Positions 53,129 through 61,018 of a DNA stretch of 64,000 bases are shown piece by piece. The stretch is taken from positions 145,375 to 209,374 of the forward strand of contig NZ_JACFXV010000066.1 of NCBI RefSeq assembly GCF_014050225.1, read 5' to 3'. Source of the DNA: Stappia albiluteola. GTDB taxonomy: Bacteria; Pseudomonadota; Alphaproteobacteria; Rhizobiales; Stappiaceae. A program made the position numbers and the translations under genes. The notes under the pieces were generated by a model. The model had not been told where the DNA came from. It did no database searches and saw only the letters and a program-made list of their open reading frames with translations. Position 1 is the stretch's first letter. Each line of letters starts with the position of its first letter.

Positions 53129-54094
53129 ATGAAGCTCGGCCTCGCCACCTTCGCCATTGCCACGGCTCTCGGCCTCGCGGCAGCCGCTGCAGACCAACCG
53201 CTGCGCTCGGAAGTCGTGGTGGAACGCGATATCGTCACCCTTGGCGATTTCTACCCGGATGCCGGCAAACTGGCCGCGATCCCCCTCTTCCGCGCTCCCG
53301 ACCTCGGAACCTCCGGCCGGGTGCCGGCGTCCGCCGTGGCCGACCGCGCGCGCCGCGCCGGGTACGAGGCGGCCGGCACCGACGGCCTGCGCAGCGTCCA
53401 GGTCACGCGCCGGGCGGTCGTCGTCGATCAGGCACGGCTGGAAACGTTTCTGCGCGAAGAGCTCATCCTCGCCAATCCCCGCCTGAAACCGGAAAACATC
53501 GAACTCAGCCTCTATGGCTTCGGCCGCATCATCAATGCCGACCCTGCAGCACGCCAGCCGATCAGCGTGGAGCGTCTGGACTGGCAGGCGGAAACGGGTC
53601 GCCTCGAGGCTACGGTGCGTATCGCCACCAATGAGCCGATCAACACCTTCGAATTGCGTGGTCAGGCCGTCGAGCAGATCGAAATCTACACGGCATCCGT
53701 ATCGCTGGAGCGCGGCGCGGTCGTCGAAGAGGAAGACCTTTCGGCGATGAAGCTGCCGCGCCATCGGGTGACCGACCGCATGGTGACGGATCCCGCAGCC
53801 ATCATTGGCCTTGCCGCGCGTCGCGGCCTGCGCCCCGGCGCTCCCCTGCAGCTGGCGGATTTCGAACCGCCGATCCTCGTCGAGCGCGGAGAGAAGGTCA
53901 CGATCGTCCTTCAGACCTCGGGCATGAAGCTCACAGCAGTCGCACAGGCGCTCGCAAACGGCGCCAAGGGTCAAACCATCGACGTACTCAATCCGCAATC
54001 GCGCCGAACCATCTCGGCAACCGTCACAGGACGTGGCCAGGTTACGGTGAATGCCGGCCTGCAGCGCACAGCCAGCCTCAAGGAAACCAACTGA
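53129..54094 (+). CDS. flgA: Flagellar P-ring chaperone FlgA
   Basis: 321 residues with a signal peptide (LATFAIATALGLAAAAADQP) and the SAF/FlgA C-terminal domain (LERGAVVEEEDLSAMKLPRH, GLAARRGLRPGAPLQLADFE, VTIVLQTSGMKLTAVAQAL). It assists P-ring (FlgI) assembly in the periplasm. It lies 11 bp after flgG and overlaps flgH by one base. Confidence 0.93.
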   Translation: MKLGLATFAIATALGLAAAAADQPLRSEVVVERDIVTLGDFYPDAGKLAAIPLFRAPDLGTSGRVPASAVADRARRAGYEAAGTDGLRSVQVTRRAVVVDQARLETFLREELILANPRLKPENIELSLYGFGRIINADPAARQPISVERLDWQAETGRLEATVRIATNEPINTFELRGQAVEQIEIYTASVSLERGAVVEEEDLSAMKLPRHRVTDRMVTDPAAIIGLAARRGLRPGAPLQLADFEPPILVERGEKVTIVLQTSGMKLTAVAQALANGAKGQTIDVLNPQSRRTISATVTGRGQVTVNAGLQRTASLKETN

Positions 54095-54846
54095 TGCACC
54101 GCGCCGCTACGCTCTCGAAGCTACCACTCGCCCTCATCCTTGCCCTGACGGCTGCAGGATGCGGCGCCGCCGACCGGCTTGCCGAAGTTGGACGTCAGCC
54201 CGCCCTGACCGCCATCCAGGATCCGACCACGACGCCCGGGTACCGCCCGGTGCGCATGCCGCTGCCGACACCGACACCGGTACATTACAATTCCAACTCC
54301 CTTTGGCGGTCCGGCGCCCGCGCCTTCTTTGAAGATCAGCGTGCGAGCCAGGTCGGTGACATCCTGACCGTGCTGGTCACGATTTCCGACCGTGCGGAAT
54401 TCGAAAACGAAACCGAGCGCCGCCGTGAGGGCAGCGAAACGTCGGGCGCCGGCGGCGCGCTCGGTACCGCCATCGACACGATCTTCCTGCCGGCGGGAAC
54501 AAGCGCGTCCGACATCGCCTCGACCAACGGCACGTCCGATTTCCGCGGCGAAGGCTCCGTCGACCGGCGCGAGCGACTGCAGACCAAGGTTGCTGCGGTC
54601 GTCACCCAGGTACTGCCGAACAACAATCTGGTGATCGAGGGCCGCCAGGAGGTCAGGGTCAATTTCGAGGTTCGCGAACTGGTCGTCGCCGGCATAGTCC
54701 GGCCCGAGGACATCGCTTCCAACAACACGATCGAAAGCGAGAAGATCGCCGAAGCCCGGATCGGATATGGCGGCCGCGGTCAGATCACCGATGTCCAGCA
54801 ACCCCGTTACGGCAATCAGGTGCTCGATATCGTCCTGCCGTTCTGA
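54094..54846 (+). CDS. flgH: Flagellar L-ring lipoprotein FlgH
   Basis: 250 residues with a lipoprotein signal (LALTAAGC) and the L-ring motif region LWRSGARAFFEDQRASQVGD, ILTVLVTISDRAEFEN and the C-terminus IASNNTIESEKIAEARIGYG, ending in IVLPF. It forms the L ring in the outer membrane. Last gene of the flgF unit. Confidence 0.96.
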   Translation: MHRAATLSKLPLALILALTAAGCGAADRLAEVGRQPALTAIQDPTTTPGYRPVRMPLPTPTPVHYNSNSLWRSGARAFFEDQRASQVGDILTVLVTISDRAEFENETERRREGSETSGAGGALGTAIDTIFLPAGTSASDIASTNGTSDFRGEGSVDRRERLQTKVAAVVTQVLPNNNLVIEGRQEVRVNFEVRELVVAGIVRPEDIASNNTIESEKIAEARIGYGGRGQITDVQQPRYGNQVLDIVLPF

Positions 54847-55002
54847 CGAAAACGCTCCCGCAGGTCCTCGGGCGGATGGCGTTCCGCAAAGACCTGCTCA
54901 TCTAAGCCGAACTGAAACCTGATCGCCGGAGCGCTCCCCAATTGCTTGGGCGATCCAGACCAGACAAAGGAGGTATTTGGATATTTCTCCCCGCCGTCCT
55001 CA

Positions 55003-55065
55003 TGCTCCCCGGCACGGACGGCCTTGATCGGACACGGCGATTTGCTCCCCGGCACGCCGTGTCCG
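55003..55065. repeat. Inverted and direct repeats between flgH and the HD-GYP gene
   Basis: CGGACACGGCG (55029-55039) and CGCCGTGTCCG (55055-55065) form a perfect 11-bp stem with a 15-base loop. TGCTCCCCGGCACG occurs twice, at 55003-55016 and 55043-55056. The hairpin lies between convergent genes, so it may terminate flgH or HD-GYP transcripts, though no T-run is clear. Confidence 0.45.
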
Positions 55066-55114
55066 CTTCAGTCTTCCCCTTGCGAAGGAACCCGGAAAAG
55101 CCCAGAAAAATGAA

Positions 55115-56314
55115 CTAGTAGCTGCGCACGCTTGCTCTGACCGGCGTCCCTTGTGCCGCGGTACGAACCTCGATCGGATGGAGCCCCTTGGCCAGGATCG
55201 CCTCCTTCGGCTTCCTGCGCGCGAAGTCCGGCTCCCTCGAACGCGCGAAAGCCGTATCCAGCGCGGCGGTGCGGAACACCGCGAGAAGCGACTGGTCCAG
55301 CTTGTCGTCCATCTCCGACATCAGCGCAATGGCCGCGCGTGGGTCGAGCGCCTCCTTGTAGGAGCGCTTTTCAATGAGGGCGCAGAAGATATCGGCAATC
55401 GTCACCATCCGCGTCAAAGGAGAGATCGCGCTGCCGCTCAGTTTTTTCGGATAGCCCGAGCCATCGAGATATTCGTGATGGGAGCGTACCGCTTCAATCA
55501 CGAGCGGATCGATGCCGCCCTGTCGTTCCAGAATGCGCGCGCCCAAGGTAGGATGTTCCGCAATCACGGCGACTTCGCCCTTGTCGAGCCGTCCCATCTT
55601 GTCGAGCAGGCTCGCCGGCACCAGCATCTTGCCTATATCGTGCAAAAGGCCCGCCATCGCGAGCAAGCGAATATCCTCCGCCACAAGGCCGAGCGCTTCG
55701 CCAAATGCCACAGCATAACCGGCCACCGCAATGCTGTGGCGGCAAGTCTGGTTATGGTGCACGTTGACGGCCTTCATCCACTCGCCGACACCTTCCCTGG
55801 CGATGACGTTGGACAGCATGTCGATGCAAGGGATCATCAGCCCGAGTTGGAGCGGCTTCACCCTGCGTAGCGACCCGGCAACGCCTTCCAGCATTCTACT
55901 GACCGACAGGAATGCGTCGCGCAGGTCAGGCGAAAAACCGTCGAGCAAGCGCCGGTAATCCTCGATGGAAATTTCGCTCAACGCGGCATAGATCGCATCA
56001 AGCCCGTCTTCGGGAAAGATCGTGCGGCGAACTCCAAGCGATTCCGCCTGAACGATCCGGCCCCGATCGGCCTTGCTCGCAATCGCGAACAGGCACTTGC
56101 AACGCCGCACCTCCGCGGTGGTTACGAGACGGATCTGCTGGATCTCGTTCTGGCCCAACTCGCTGAACGTGAAGATTATCGCGGGAGCCCGTTCGATAGC
56201 CGCATTCGTTATCTCGGACATCGGCAGGACTATGACCGAATAGGCCCGATCGACGATTCGTTGAATCGCCTGTGCTCCGGACGGCTTGTCCGTAACGATC
56301 AGGATTTCAGCCAC
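55115..56314 (-). CDS. HD-GYP c-di-GMP phosphodiesterase with receiver-like N-terminus
   Basis: 399 residues. The N-terminal about 115 residues look receiver-like, but the acidic pocket and phospho-acceptor Asp are not apparent, so phosphorylation is unlikely. The HD-GYP domain is complete: HD at 225-226 (GLLHDIGKMLVP), HHEYLDGSGYP at 279-289, plus a metal-binding His in CRHSIAVAGYAVA. It hydrolyses c-di-GMP. Located inside the flagellar cluster, so motility control is likely. It stands alone. Confidence 0.87.
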   Translation of the reverse strand: MAEILIVTDKPSGAQAIQRIVDRAYSVIVLPMSEITNAAIERAPAIIFTFSELGQNEIQQIRLVTTAEVRRCKCLFAIASKADRGRIVQAESLGVRRTIFPEDGLDAIYAALSEISIEDYRRLLDGFSPDLRDAFLSVSRMLEGVAGSLRRVKPLQLGLMIPCIDMLSNVIAREGVGEWMKAVNVHHNQTCRHSIAVAGYAVAFGEALGLVAEDIRLLAMAGLLHDIGKMLVPASLLDKMGRLDKGEVAVIAEHPTLGARILERQGGIDPLVIEAVRSHHEYLDGSGYPKKLSGSAISPLTRMVTIADIFCALIEKRSYKEALDPRAAIALMSEMDDKLDQSLLAVFRTAALDTAFARSREPDFARRKPKEAILAKGLHPIEVRTAAQGTPVRASVRSY

Positions 56315-56722
56315 TGCAATTCCTCCGAATGTCGACTGGAGACTTTCCAGTCGATCAGAGCTCTTGTCGAAGTAGAAATTTTAGCCGATGTATCTTTACG
56401 AAAATTTACGAAAAACACAGAAATCGCGCGGGAATGCAATGGAAATTCAAAAGTCTCCCTGAAATTTCAGATGGAAAATTCATGCAGTACAACTCGCGTT
56501 TCTTAAGTTGCCTGACCTGAAAAAATTCTCACATAATCGCTACTTAGCAAAATCGAGAAAGGACAGCGAAGCGTTGTATCGCGGGCTGTCAGGCGGCATT
56601 CCTCAGCACATCGGCCAAACGAGGCCGTCCTTTCGGCGCAATTTTATTCGGGCAAGGGGCAAAAAAATACGGCACGGAATAACCGTGCCGTCTGGAGATG
56701 CCGAATTGAGCCAGCGTAAGCA
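56315..56722. other. Intergenic region between HD-GYP gene and dksA
   Basis: About 400 bp, AT-rich in its first half. It contains the promoter of the HD-GYP gene (GGAGGAAT ribosome-binding site just upstream of its start) and the dksA terminator at its right end. No other gene is credible. Confidence 0.4.
56661..56691 (-). terminator. Intrinsic terminator of dksA
   Basis: ACGGCACGG and CCGTGCCGT form a perfect 9-bp stem around a five-base loop; on the minus strand it is followed by ATTTTTTT. It lies about 32 bp after the dksA stop and is a textbook rho-independent terminator. Confidence 0.85.
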
Positions 56723-57145
56723 TCAATCGTCGCGATAGACTTTCTCGCGTCGCTCGTGAGCCTCCTGCGCCTCAAGCGACAAGGTCGCGATCGGCCGAGC
56801 ATCGAGGCGCTTGACCGAGATCGGCTCACCCGTCTCCTCGCAATAACCGTAGGAGCCGTCCTCGATCCGCTCCAAAGCCGCATCGATCTTGGCGATAAGC
56901 TTGCGCTGGCGATCCCGGGCCCTTAATTCAATCGAGCGGTCGGTCTCCGAAGACGCCCGATCTGCAAAATCCGGGTGATTCTGGTTTTCTTCCTGAAGGT
57001 TCAGCAACGTTTCACGACTTTCCTTCAGAATATCCTCTTTCCAGGAAAGCAGCTTTCTACGGAAATATTCGCGCTGCCGATCATTCATAAACGGTTCGTC
57101 CTCGGTGGGACGATAGTCGGCTTCAAGATCAACCGTCATTTCCAA
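56723..57145 (-). CDS. dksA: RNA polymerase-binding transcription factor DksA (single-Cys type)
   Basis: 140 residues. The coiled-coil tip DFADRASSETD (59-69) and the helix ELRARDRQRKLIAKIDAALE are standard. The zinc-finger region YGYCEETGEPISVKRLDARP then TLSLEAQEAH keeps only one cysteine (Cys102); the other three are Thr, Ser/Leu-type and Gln. Such reduced-Cys DksA proteins occur in other alphaproteobacteria. It potentiates ppGpp effects on rRNA and stress promoters. Confidence 0.93.
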   Translation of the reverse strand: MEMTVDLEADYRPTEDEPFMNDRQREYFRRKLLSWKEDILKESRETLLNLQEENQNHPDFADRASSETDRSIELRARDRQRKLIAKIDAALERIEDGSYGYCEETGEPISVKRLDARPIATLSLEAQEAHERREKVYRDD

Positions 57146-57430
57146 CTCCGGCTACCACTCTGGCGCGGCGGAATATAGCGTCAGCCTTCGCCAACTACAA
57201 TCTTGGTACGGTGAAATTTACGTAACAAAAAAGCGCGCAACGTCAAAGCGTTAGTGTTCACGGGCCAGCATCTTAGGGAAATTACGGTTAAACGTGGCGC
57301 GGATGCACACCTGCTGTTCGCGATGATGCGGCGTCCAGCCGCCCTCGCGGAACAACGCTCGCAGCCCATTCATGCCCCGCCGGATGGCTCAGACGGCAAC
57401 GACCTGTCCGCCCAAATGATACGGGATTGA
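57146..57430. other. Intergenic region between dksA and fliX
   Basis: 285 bp with no convincing gene or hairpin. A 62-codon minus-strand frame (57181-57369) has no family resemblance. It holds the dksA promoter region on the minus strand. Confidence 0.4.
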
Positions 57431-57850
57431 TTAGTCCGTGAAGATGCCGAGCTTGGCCAATTCGACCCGCGCCCTGAGGTCTATTTCATCCAGAATTGCT
57501 TCGAGATACGGATCGTCACCCGGCTTGCGCCGTGAAAGCTGCGCTGCGAGGCGTTCCAGCCTGTCGGGAGCGACACGTCCCGCCAATAAATCGGCCTTCA
57601 ACTGGTCGAGCGTATCGAGAAGGTCTCGGCCGTGGCGGGCGGCGCGCTTGCGTTCGGCGAGCGGATCCTCCACCTCCTGCAAGGCGAGCAAGGCATCGAT
57701 ACCGCCAAATGAAGCGGCCGCTGCGGTCGACGCCGAAGCCGGCGTTTCCGGCGTCGACGCGGGAGCAAAGCCGGAAGCCGGTTCACCCGGACGCCGCTTC
57801 TGCGACCGCGACTGCACGTTCGAGACTGGCGTGAAACCGTTGATGCGCAT
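57431..57850 (-). CDS. fliX: Flagellar assembly regulator FliX
   Basis: About 139 residues. The N-terminal RINGFTPVSNVQSRSQKRRP and the C-terminal PYLEAILDEIDLRARVELAK are the FliX signature. In Caulobacter FliX binds FlbD and couples flagellar assembly to sigma-54-dependent transcription. The start at 57850 gives MRINGF; the longer ORF to 57889 is less likely. It is divergent from flgI, as in Caulobacter. Confidence 0.85.
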   Translation of the reverse strand: MRINGFTPVSNVQSRSQKRRPGEPASGFAPASTPETPASASTAAAASFGGIDALLALQEVEDPLAERKRAARHGRDLLDTLDQLKADLLAGRVAPDRLERLAAQLSRRKPGDDPYLEAILDEIDLRARVELAKLGIFTD

Positions 57851-57986
57851 CCTGGATGCTTCGTCCTTGCCTGCCCCTGGCCGCCGCATGATGCGAGGCT
57901 TTCACCGGTCGCACGTCGACCGATCCGGATTCAGGGTTTGTTAAGATCAGGATTTGCCGAGATGGTAAACTAATGGTTAACGACCC

Positions 57987-58001
57987 GGTAAATTTTGCCT
58001 G
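57987..58001. promoter_or_regulatory. Palindrome CGGTAAATTTTGCCT, FlbD-like enhancer copy
   Basis: Matches the flgF-side palindrome CGGCAAATTTTGCCG at 13 of 15 positions. It is 112 bp from the -24 GG of the flgI sigma-54-type promoter. TTAACGA precedes it, as on the flgF side. Confidence 0.5.
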
Positions 58002-58097
58002 CCCAACCCGGCACCTTCCGCCGACCCGCTGGCTTCCGGTCCGCCATGGCCGCTGATTTTCCGCGGAACTTCGCCGAATTCCAGCATTTTCGCAAAT

Positions 58098-58113
58098 TGG
58101 CACAACATTCGCT
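58098..58113 (+). promoter_or_regulatory. Sigma-54-type promoter of flgI
   Basis: TGGCACAACATTCGCT has GG (58099-58100) and GC (58111-58112) exactly 10 bp apart; the -24 half is perfect (TGGCAC) and the -12 half is one base off (TCGCT). It lies about 40 bp upstream of flgI. Confidence 0.6.
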
Positions 58114-58154
58114 TTAACAACCGCGACATCTTTTAAAGCGCGGAAAGCGAAGCG

Positions 58155-59270
58155 ATGACTTTCACCATTGCCCTGCGAGCTCTCGTTGCAGCCCTCTGGC
58201 TGGCGCTTCTGTCCAATTCGGCTATAGCGGCTTCCCGCATCAAGGATATTTCCGATTTTGAGGGCATCCGCGACAACCAGCTAATCGGTTACGGCCTCGT
58301 GGTGGGCCTGCTGGGCACGGGCGACTCACTGCGCAACTCTCCCTTCACCCGGCAAAGTCTGCAGGCCATGCTCGAAAGGCTTGGCGTCAACACCCGTGGC
58401 TTCGACCTGAACACGGACAATGTCGCCGCGGTGATGGTGACGGCCAACCTTCCGGCCTTCTCCACGCAGGGAACGCGTATCGACGTGTCGGTCAGCGCGC
58501 TCGGCGATTCCGAAAGCCTGCAGGGCGGCACGCTTCTCGTCACCCCCCTGCTCGGCGCGGATGGCGAGGTCTACGCCATCGCGCAGGGGCCGGTGGCGAT
58601 CGGCGGCTTTTCCGCCAATGGCGAAGCGGCCTCGATCGTCCGCGGCGTCCCCACCTCCGGGCGGATTGCGAACGGCGCGCTGGTCGAGCGCGAAATCGAC
58701 TTCAAGCTCGCCTCAATGACGAGCCTGCGACTGGCACTGCGCAATCCCGACCTGACCACCAGCCGCCGGGTCGCGCTTGCCATCAACGAACTGATCGGCC
58801 TGCCGACGGCGGAGCCGGTCGATCCGGCGACCGTACGGATCGACCTGCCGCGCGATTTCGATGGCAATATCGTTGATCTTCTGACCGACATCGAACAGTT
58901 GATTATCGAGCCGGACCTGCCGGCGCGCGTCATCATCGACGAGAATTCCGGCATCATCGTCATGGGGCAAAACGTCCGGGTCTCCACCGTGGCGGTGGCG
59001 CAGGGCAACCTGACGGTCCGCATTGCCGAAAGCCCGGAGGCCTCGCAGCCGCTCCCCTTCTCCAATGGCGAGACCGTGGTGACGCCGCGCAGCGACGTGC
59101 AGGTGGACGACGAAAGCGGCAACAAGCTCGGCGTGGTGGACGAGACCATCACGCTCCAGGAGCTCGTCAACGGCCTTAATGCCCTCGGCATCGGGCCGCG
59201 CGACCTCATCTCCATCCTTCAGGCCATCAAGGCCGCCGGCGCCCTGCAGGCCGAAATCGAGGTGCTGTGA
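58155..59270 (+). CDS. flgI: Flagellar P-ring protein FlgI
   Basis: 371 residues with a signal peptide (about 1-25) and the P-ring motifs SRIKDISDFEGIRDNQLIGY, GLVVGLLGTGDSLRNSPFT, VSALGDSESLQGGTLLVTPL, ARVIIDENSGIIVMGQNVRV. It forms the periplasmic P ring. First gene of a unit with the rod-binding protein and FlgN-like gene. Confidence 0.97.
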   Translation: MTFTIALRALVAALWLALLSNSAIAASRIKDISDFEGIRDNQLIGYGLVVGLLGTGDSLRNSPFTRQSLQAMLERLGVNTRGFDLNTDNVAAVMVTANLPAFSTQGTRIDVSVSALGDSESLQGGTLLVTPLLGADGEVYAIAQGPVAIGGFSANGEAASIVRGVPTSGRIANGALVEREIDFKLASMTSLRLALRNPDLTTSRRVALAINELIGLPTAEPVDPATVRIDLPRDFDGNIVDLLTDIEQLIIEPDLPARVIIDENSGIIVMGQNVRVSTVAVAQGNLTVRIAESPEASQPLPFSNGETVVTPRSDVQVDDESGNKLGVVDETITLQELVNGLNALGIGPRDLISILQAIKAAGALQAEIEVL

Positions 59271-59596
59271 TGAGCGACCTCGGATTTTCCGCCACGCTTT
59301 CCAACGCGCAGGCTCGCGCACTGCCCGCGGGCATCCAGTCGAAAGCGCTCTCCAACGGCTCTCTCTCGACGATCGAGAAGAACGCCCGCGATTTCGAGTC
59401 CGTGTTCCTCAACACGATGCTGCAGCAGATGTTCACCGGCATCGAGGACGGCGGCGCGTGGGGCGGCGGCACCGGATCGGACGCCTGGCAGGGCCTTCTC
59501 ATCGACGAATACTCGAAAGCCATCGCGGGAGCGGGCGGGATCGGCATTGCCGACGCCGTGAAACGCGAACTGATTGCATTGCAGGAGATCAACTGA
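59270..59596 (+). CDS. flgJ: Rod-binding protein, FlgJ N-terminal-domain type
   Basis: 108 residues, only the rod-binding domain of FlgJ and no muramidase. It carries KNARDFESVFLNTMLQQMFT, GGTGSDAWQGLLIDEYSKAI and the Gly-rich AGAGGIGIADAVKREL. Single-domain FlgJ is usual in alphaproteobacteria, where separate enzymes cut peptidoglycan. ATG at 59270 overlaps the flgI stop by one base. Confidence 0.88.
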   Translation: MSDLGFSATLSNAQARALPAGIQSKALSNGSLSTIEKNARDFESVFLNTMLQQMFTGIEDGGAWGGGTGSDAWQGLLIDEYSKAIAGAGGIGIADAVKRELIALQEIN

Positions 59597-59598
59597 CC

Positions 59599-60096
59599 AT
59601 GAGCCTGAGCAACAAATCGATCGCCGAGCGCGCGCCGGAATTCTATAACGCGCATATCGCCGATGCCAGGGCGGCTGAAGCCGTCTGCGCCAGGCTCGCC
59701 ACGGCCATGACCGAACTCCTGCGGACGATCGAGCAGGAAACGGAACTCGTGCGCAGCGGCAAGCTGCAGGAAGCCGGCGAGCTCCAGCCGCTGAAGGCCG
59801 ATCTGATCAGCATCTACATGCGCGGCATGACTTTCGTGCGCGACCATGCGGTGACGCTCGGCAACCTGGCGCCGGAAGCCTCCGCCCAGTTGAAGCGCCA
59901 GCACGGCGAGTTCCAGCCGATCCTCAGGATCAACCTCGCGGTGCTTGCCACCGCGCGTGAGGTTGCCGACGGCCTGCTGCGCAAAGTTGCGGAAGGCGCC
60001 GCGGCAACCACCAACCCCACGACCTACGGCGCCGGCGGTACCGCACCACAAACGCCGAAGCCGATGGGCGGCATTGCCGTCAACCGCTCCCTTTGA
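59599..60096 (+). CDS. FlgN-like flagellar export chaperone
   Basis: 165 residues, helical, with a heptad-like core (RLATAMTELLRTIEQETELV, ELQPLKADLISIYMRGMTF) followed by LRINLAVLATAREVADGLLR and a flexible Gly/Pro tail. FlgN-type chaperones for hook-associated proteins have this size and location. ATG at 59599 is 3 bp after the flgJ-like stop; the longer ORF overlaps flgJ in another frame. Identity is probable, not certain. Confidence 0.65.
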   Translation: MSLSNKSIAERAPEFYNAHIADARAAEAVCARLATAMTELLRTIEQETELVRSGKLQEAGELQPLKADLISIYMRGMTFVRDHAVTLGNLAPEASAQLKRQHGEFQPILRINLAVLATAREVADGLLRKVAEGAAATTNPTTYGAGGTAPQTPKPMGGIAVNRSL

Positions 60097-60306
60097 CGGC
60101 GGAACGGTCCGCGAGCATAGTGACGGGCGGCGGTTGCCACCGTTCCGCCCGCCGCCCGGCCAATTCCCGGATGGGGACCGAATCAGCAAAAAATGACAAT
60201 AGTTAAAATCCTAACCAAACCGTTAACGGTCGATTCATGATTCTTACGTAAGGTAATCCCCTAGCTCCTCGCAGTGTGTCTCACCGTTTCTGAGGAGAAG
60301 GGGAAA

Positions 60307-60690
60307 ATGGTCACCGCAGTCGCGCCGCAAATCGTCATCCCGCCTTATGCTCCCGGAACCCGGGAGACGACCGGGGTTGCGCCTCAGCCGGCCACCCAGA
60401 CGGATGTCGCCTCTTACAAGACGGTCACGCCGGCCCAGAAGGTCGAAACCTTCTCCTCCGCCGCCGAGAAGGCCAGGGAGTCCCGGCAGGAACGCGTCCC
60501 TTCCGATGCAATTCGGCGCGAGGAGTTCCAGGACGAGGAATCCGGCAGCCTCGTCTACCGTGCGATCGACACCAATACCGGCGAGGTCGTGCGTCAGATC
60601 CCCGACGAGTCGCTCCTGCGTCTGCGCCGGGCCCTGGCCGAGACGACCCATGTGAACCTGACCGGCATCGGTTTCGACCGGAAGGTCTGA
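60307..60690 (+). CDS. FlaG-like small flagellar protein
   Basis: 127 residues. A variable N-terminal half is followed by SLVYRAIDTNTGEVVRQIPD and ESLLRLRRALAE, the FlaG core (V-x-D-x-x-TGEVVRQIP). FlaG proteins affect filament length. GAGGAGAAGGGG precedes the ATG at 60307. It stands between the flgI unit and the glycosyltransferase/flagellin genes. Confidence 0.68.
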   Translation: MVTAVAPQIVIPPYAPGTRETTGVAPQPATQTDVASYKTVTPAQKVETFSSAAEKARESRQERVPSDAIRREEFQDEESGSLVYRAIDTNTGEVVRQIPDESLLRLRRALAETTHVNLTGIGFDRKV

Positions 60691-61018
60691 TCGCCCCTGG
60701 AGCGCTTTCCATGAAAGCGGAGTCGCTTTCGTGATGAGAAATCTCTCCAGAATCAATATCTTGAGCATATCCTTGTCGCCAAATCCAATTCGGACTTAGC
60801 GGGATAAGGCTCTAGCAGACATCCTTATGCCTGCCACGACACCGGCGCAGCTTGCGCGCGGTGTTTTTTTGCGTTTCTCCGGCTCCCCTGCGACCGAAGA
60901 TTGCGAGACCTCGCACCTCCGCCCTGCCCCGGGATCCTTTGACCTTTTCCAAGGCGCAAACGCCGAATATCGCGAATCAGTTATTATCTTGGGATACGGA
61001 ACAACGGGTCCACGTGAT
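60691..61018. other. Intergenic region upstream of the TPR glycosyltransferase
   Basis: About 330 bp. It includes the second copy of a dispersed repeat (60764-60805) and GCGCTTTCC/GAAAGCGG-type inverted motifs near 60709-60730. The downstream gene could alternatively start at 60827, inside this stretch. Confidence 0.4.
60764..60805 (+). repeat. Dispersed intergenic repeat, copy 2
   Basis: AGCATATCCT, an extra TGTC, GCCAAATCCAATTCG, then GCGGGAT. It aligns with 44277-44318 with one small insertion and a few substitutions. Confidence 0.5.

Larger units (their letters stand above)
57851..58154. other. Divergent fliX/flgI regulatory region
   Basis: 304 bp. It contains a partial CtrA-like TAAA-N7-TTAAC (57967-57982), the palindrome copy at 57987-58001 and the sigma-54-type element at 58098-58113. 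No gene is present. Confidence 0.6.

Noticed and set aside
57181..57369. A 62-codon minus-strand frame between dksA and fliX
   Set aside because: No start signal, no family and an Arg/Cys/Ala-rich composition typical of non-coding GC-rich DNA.
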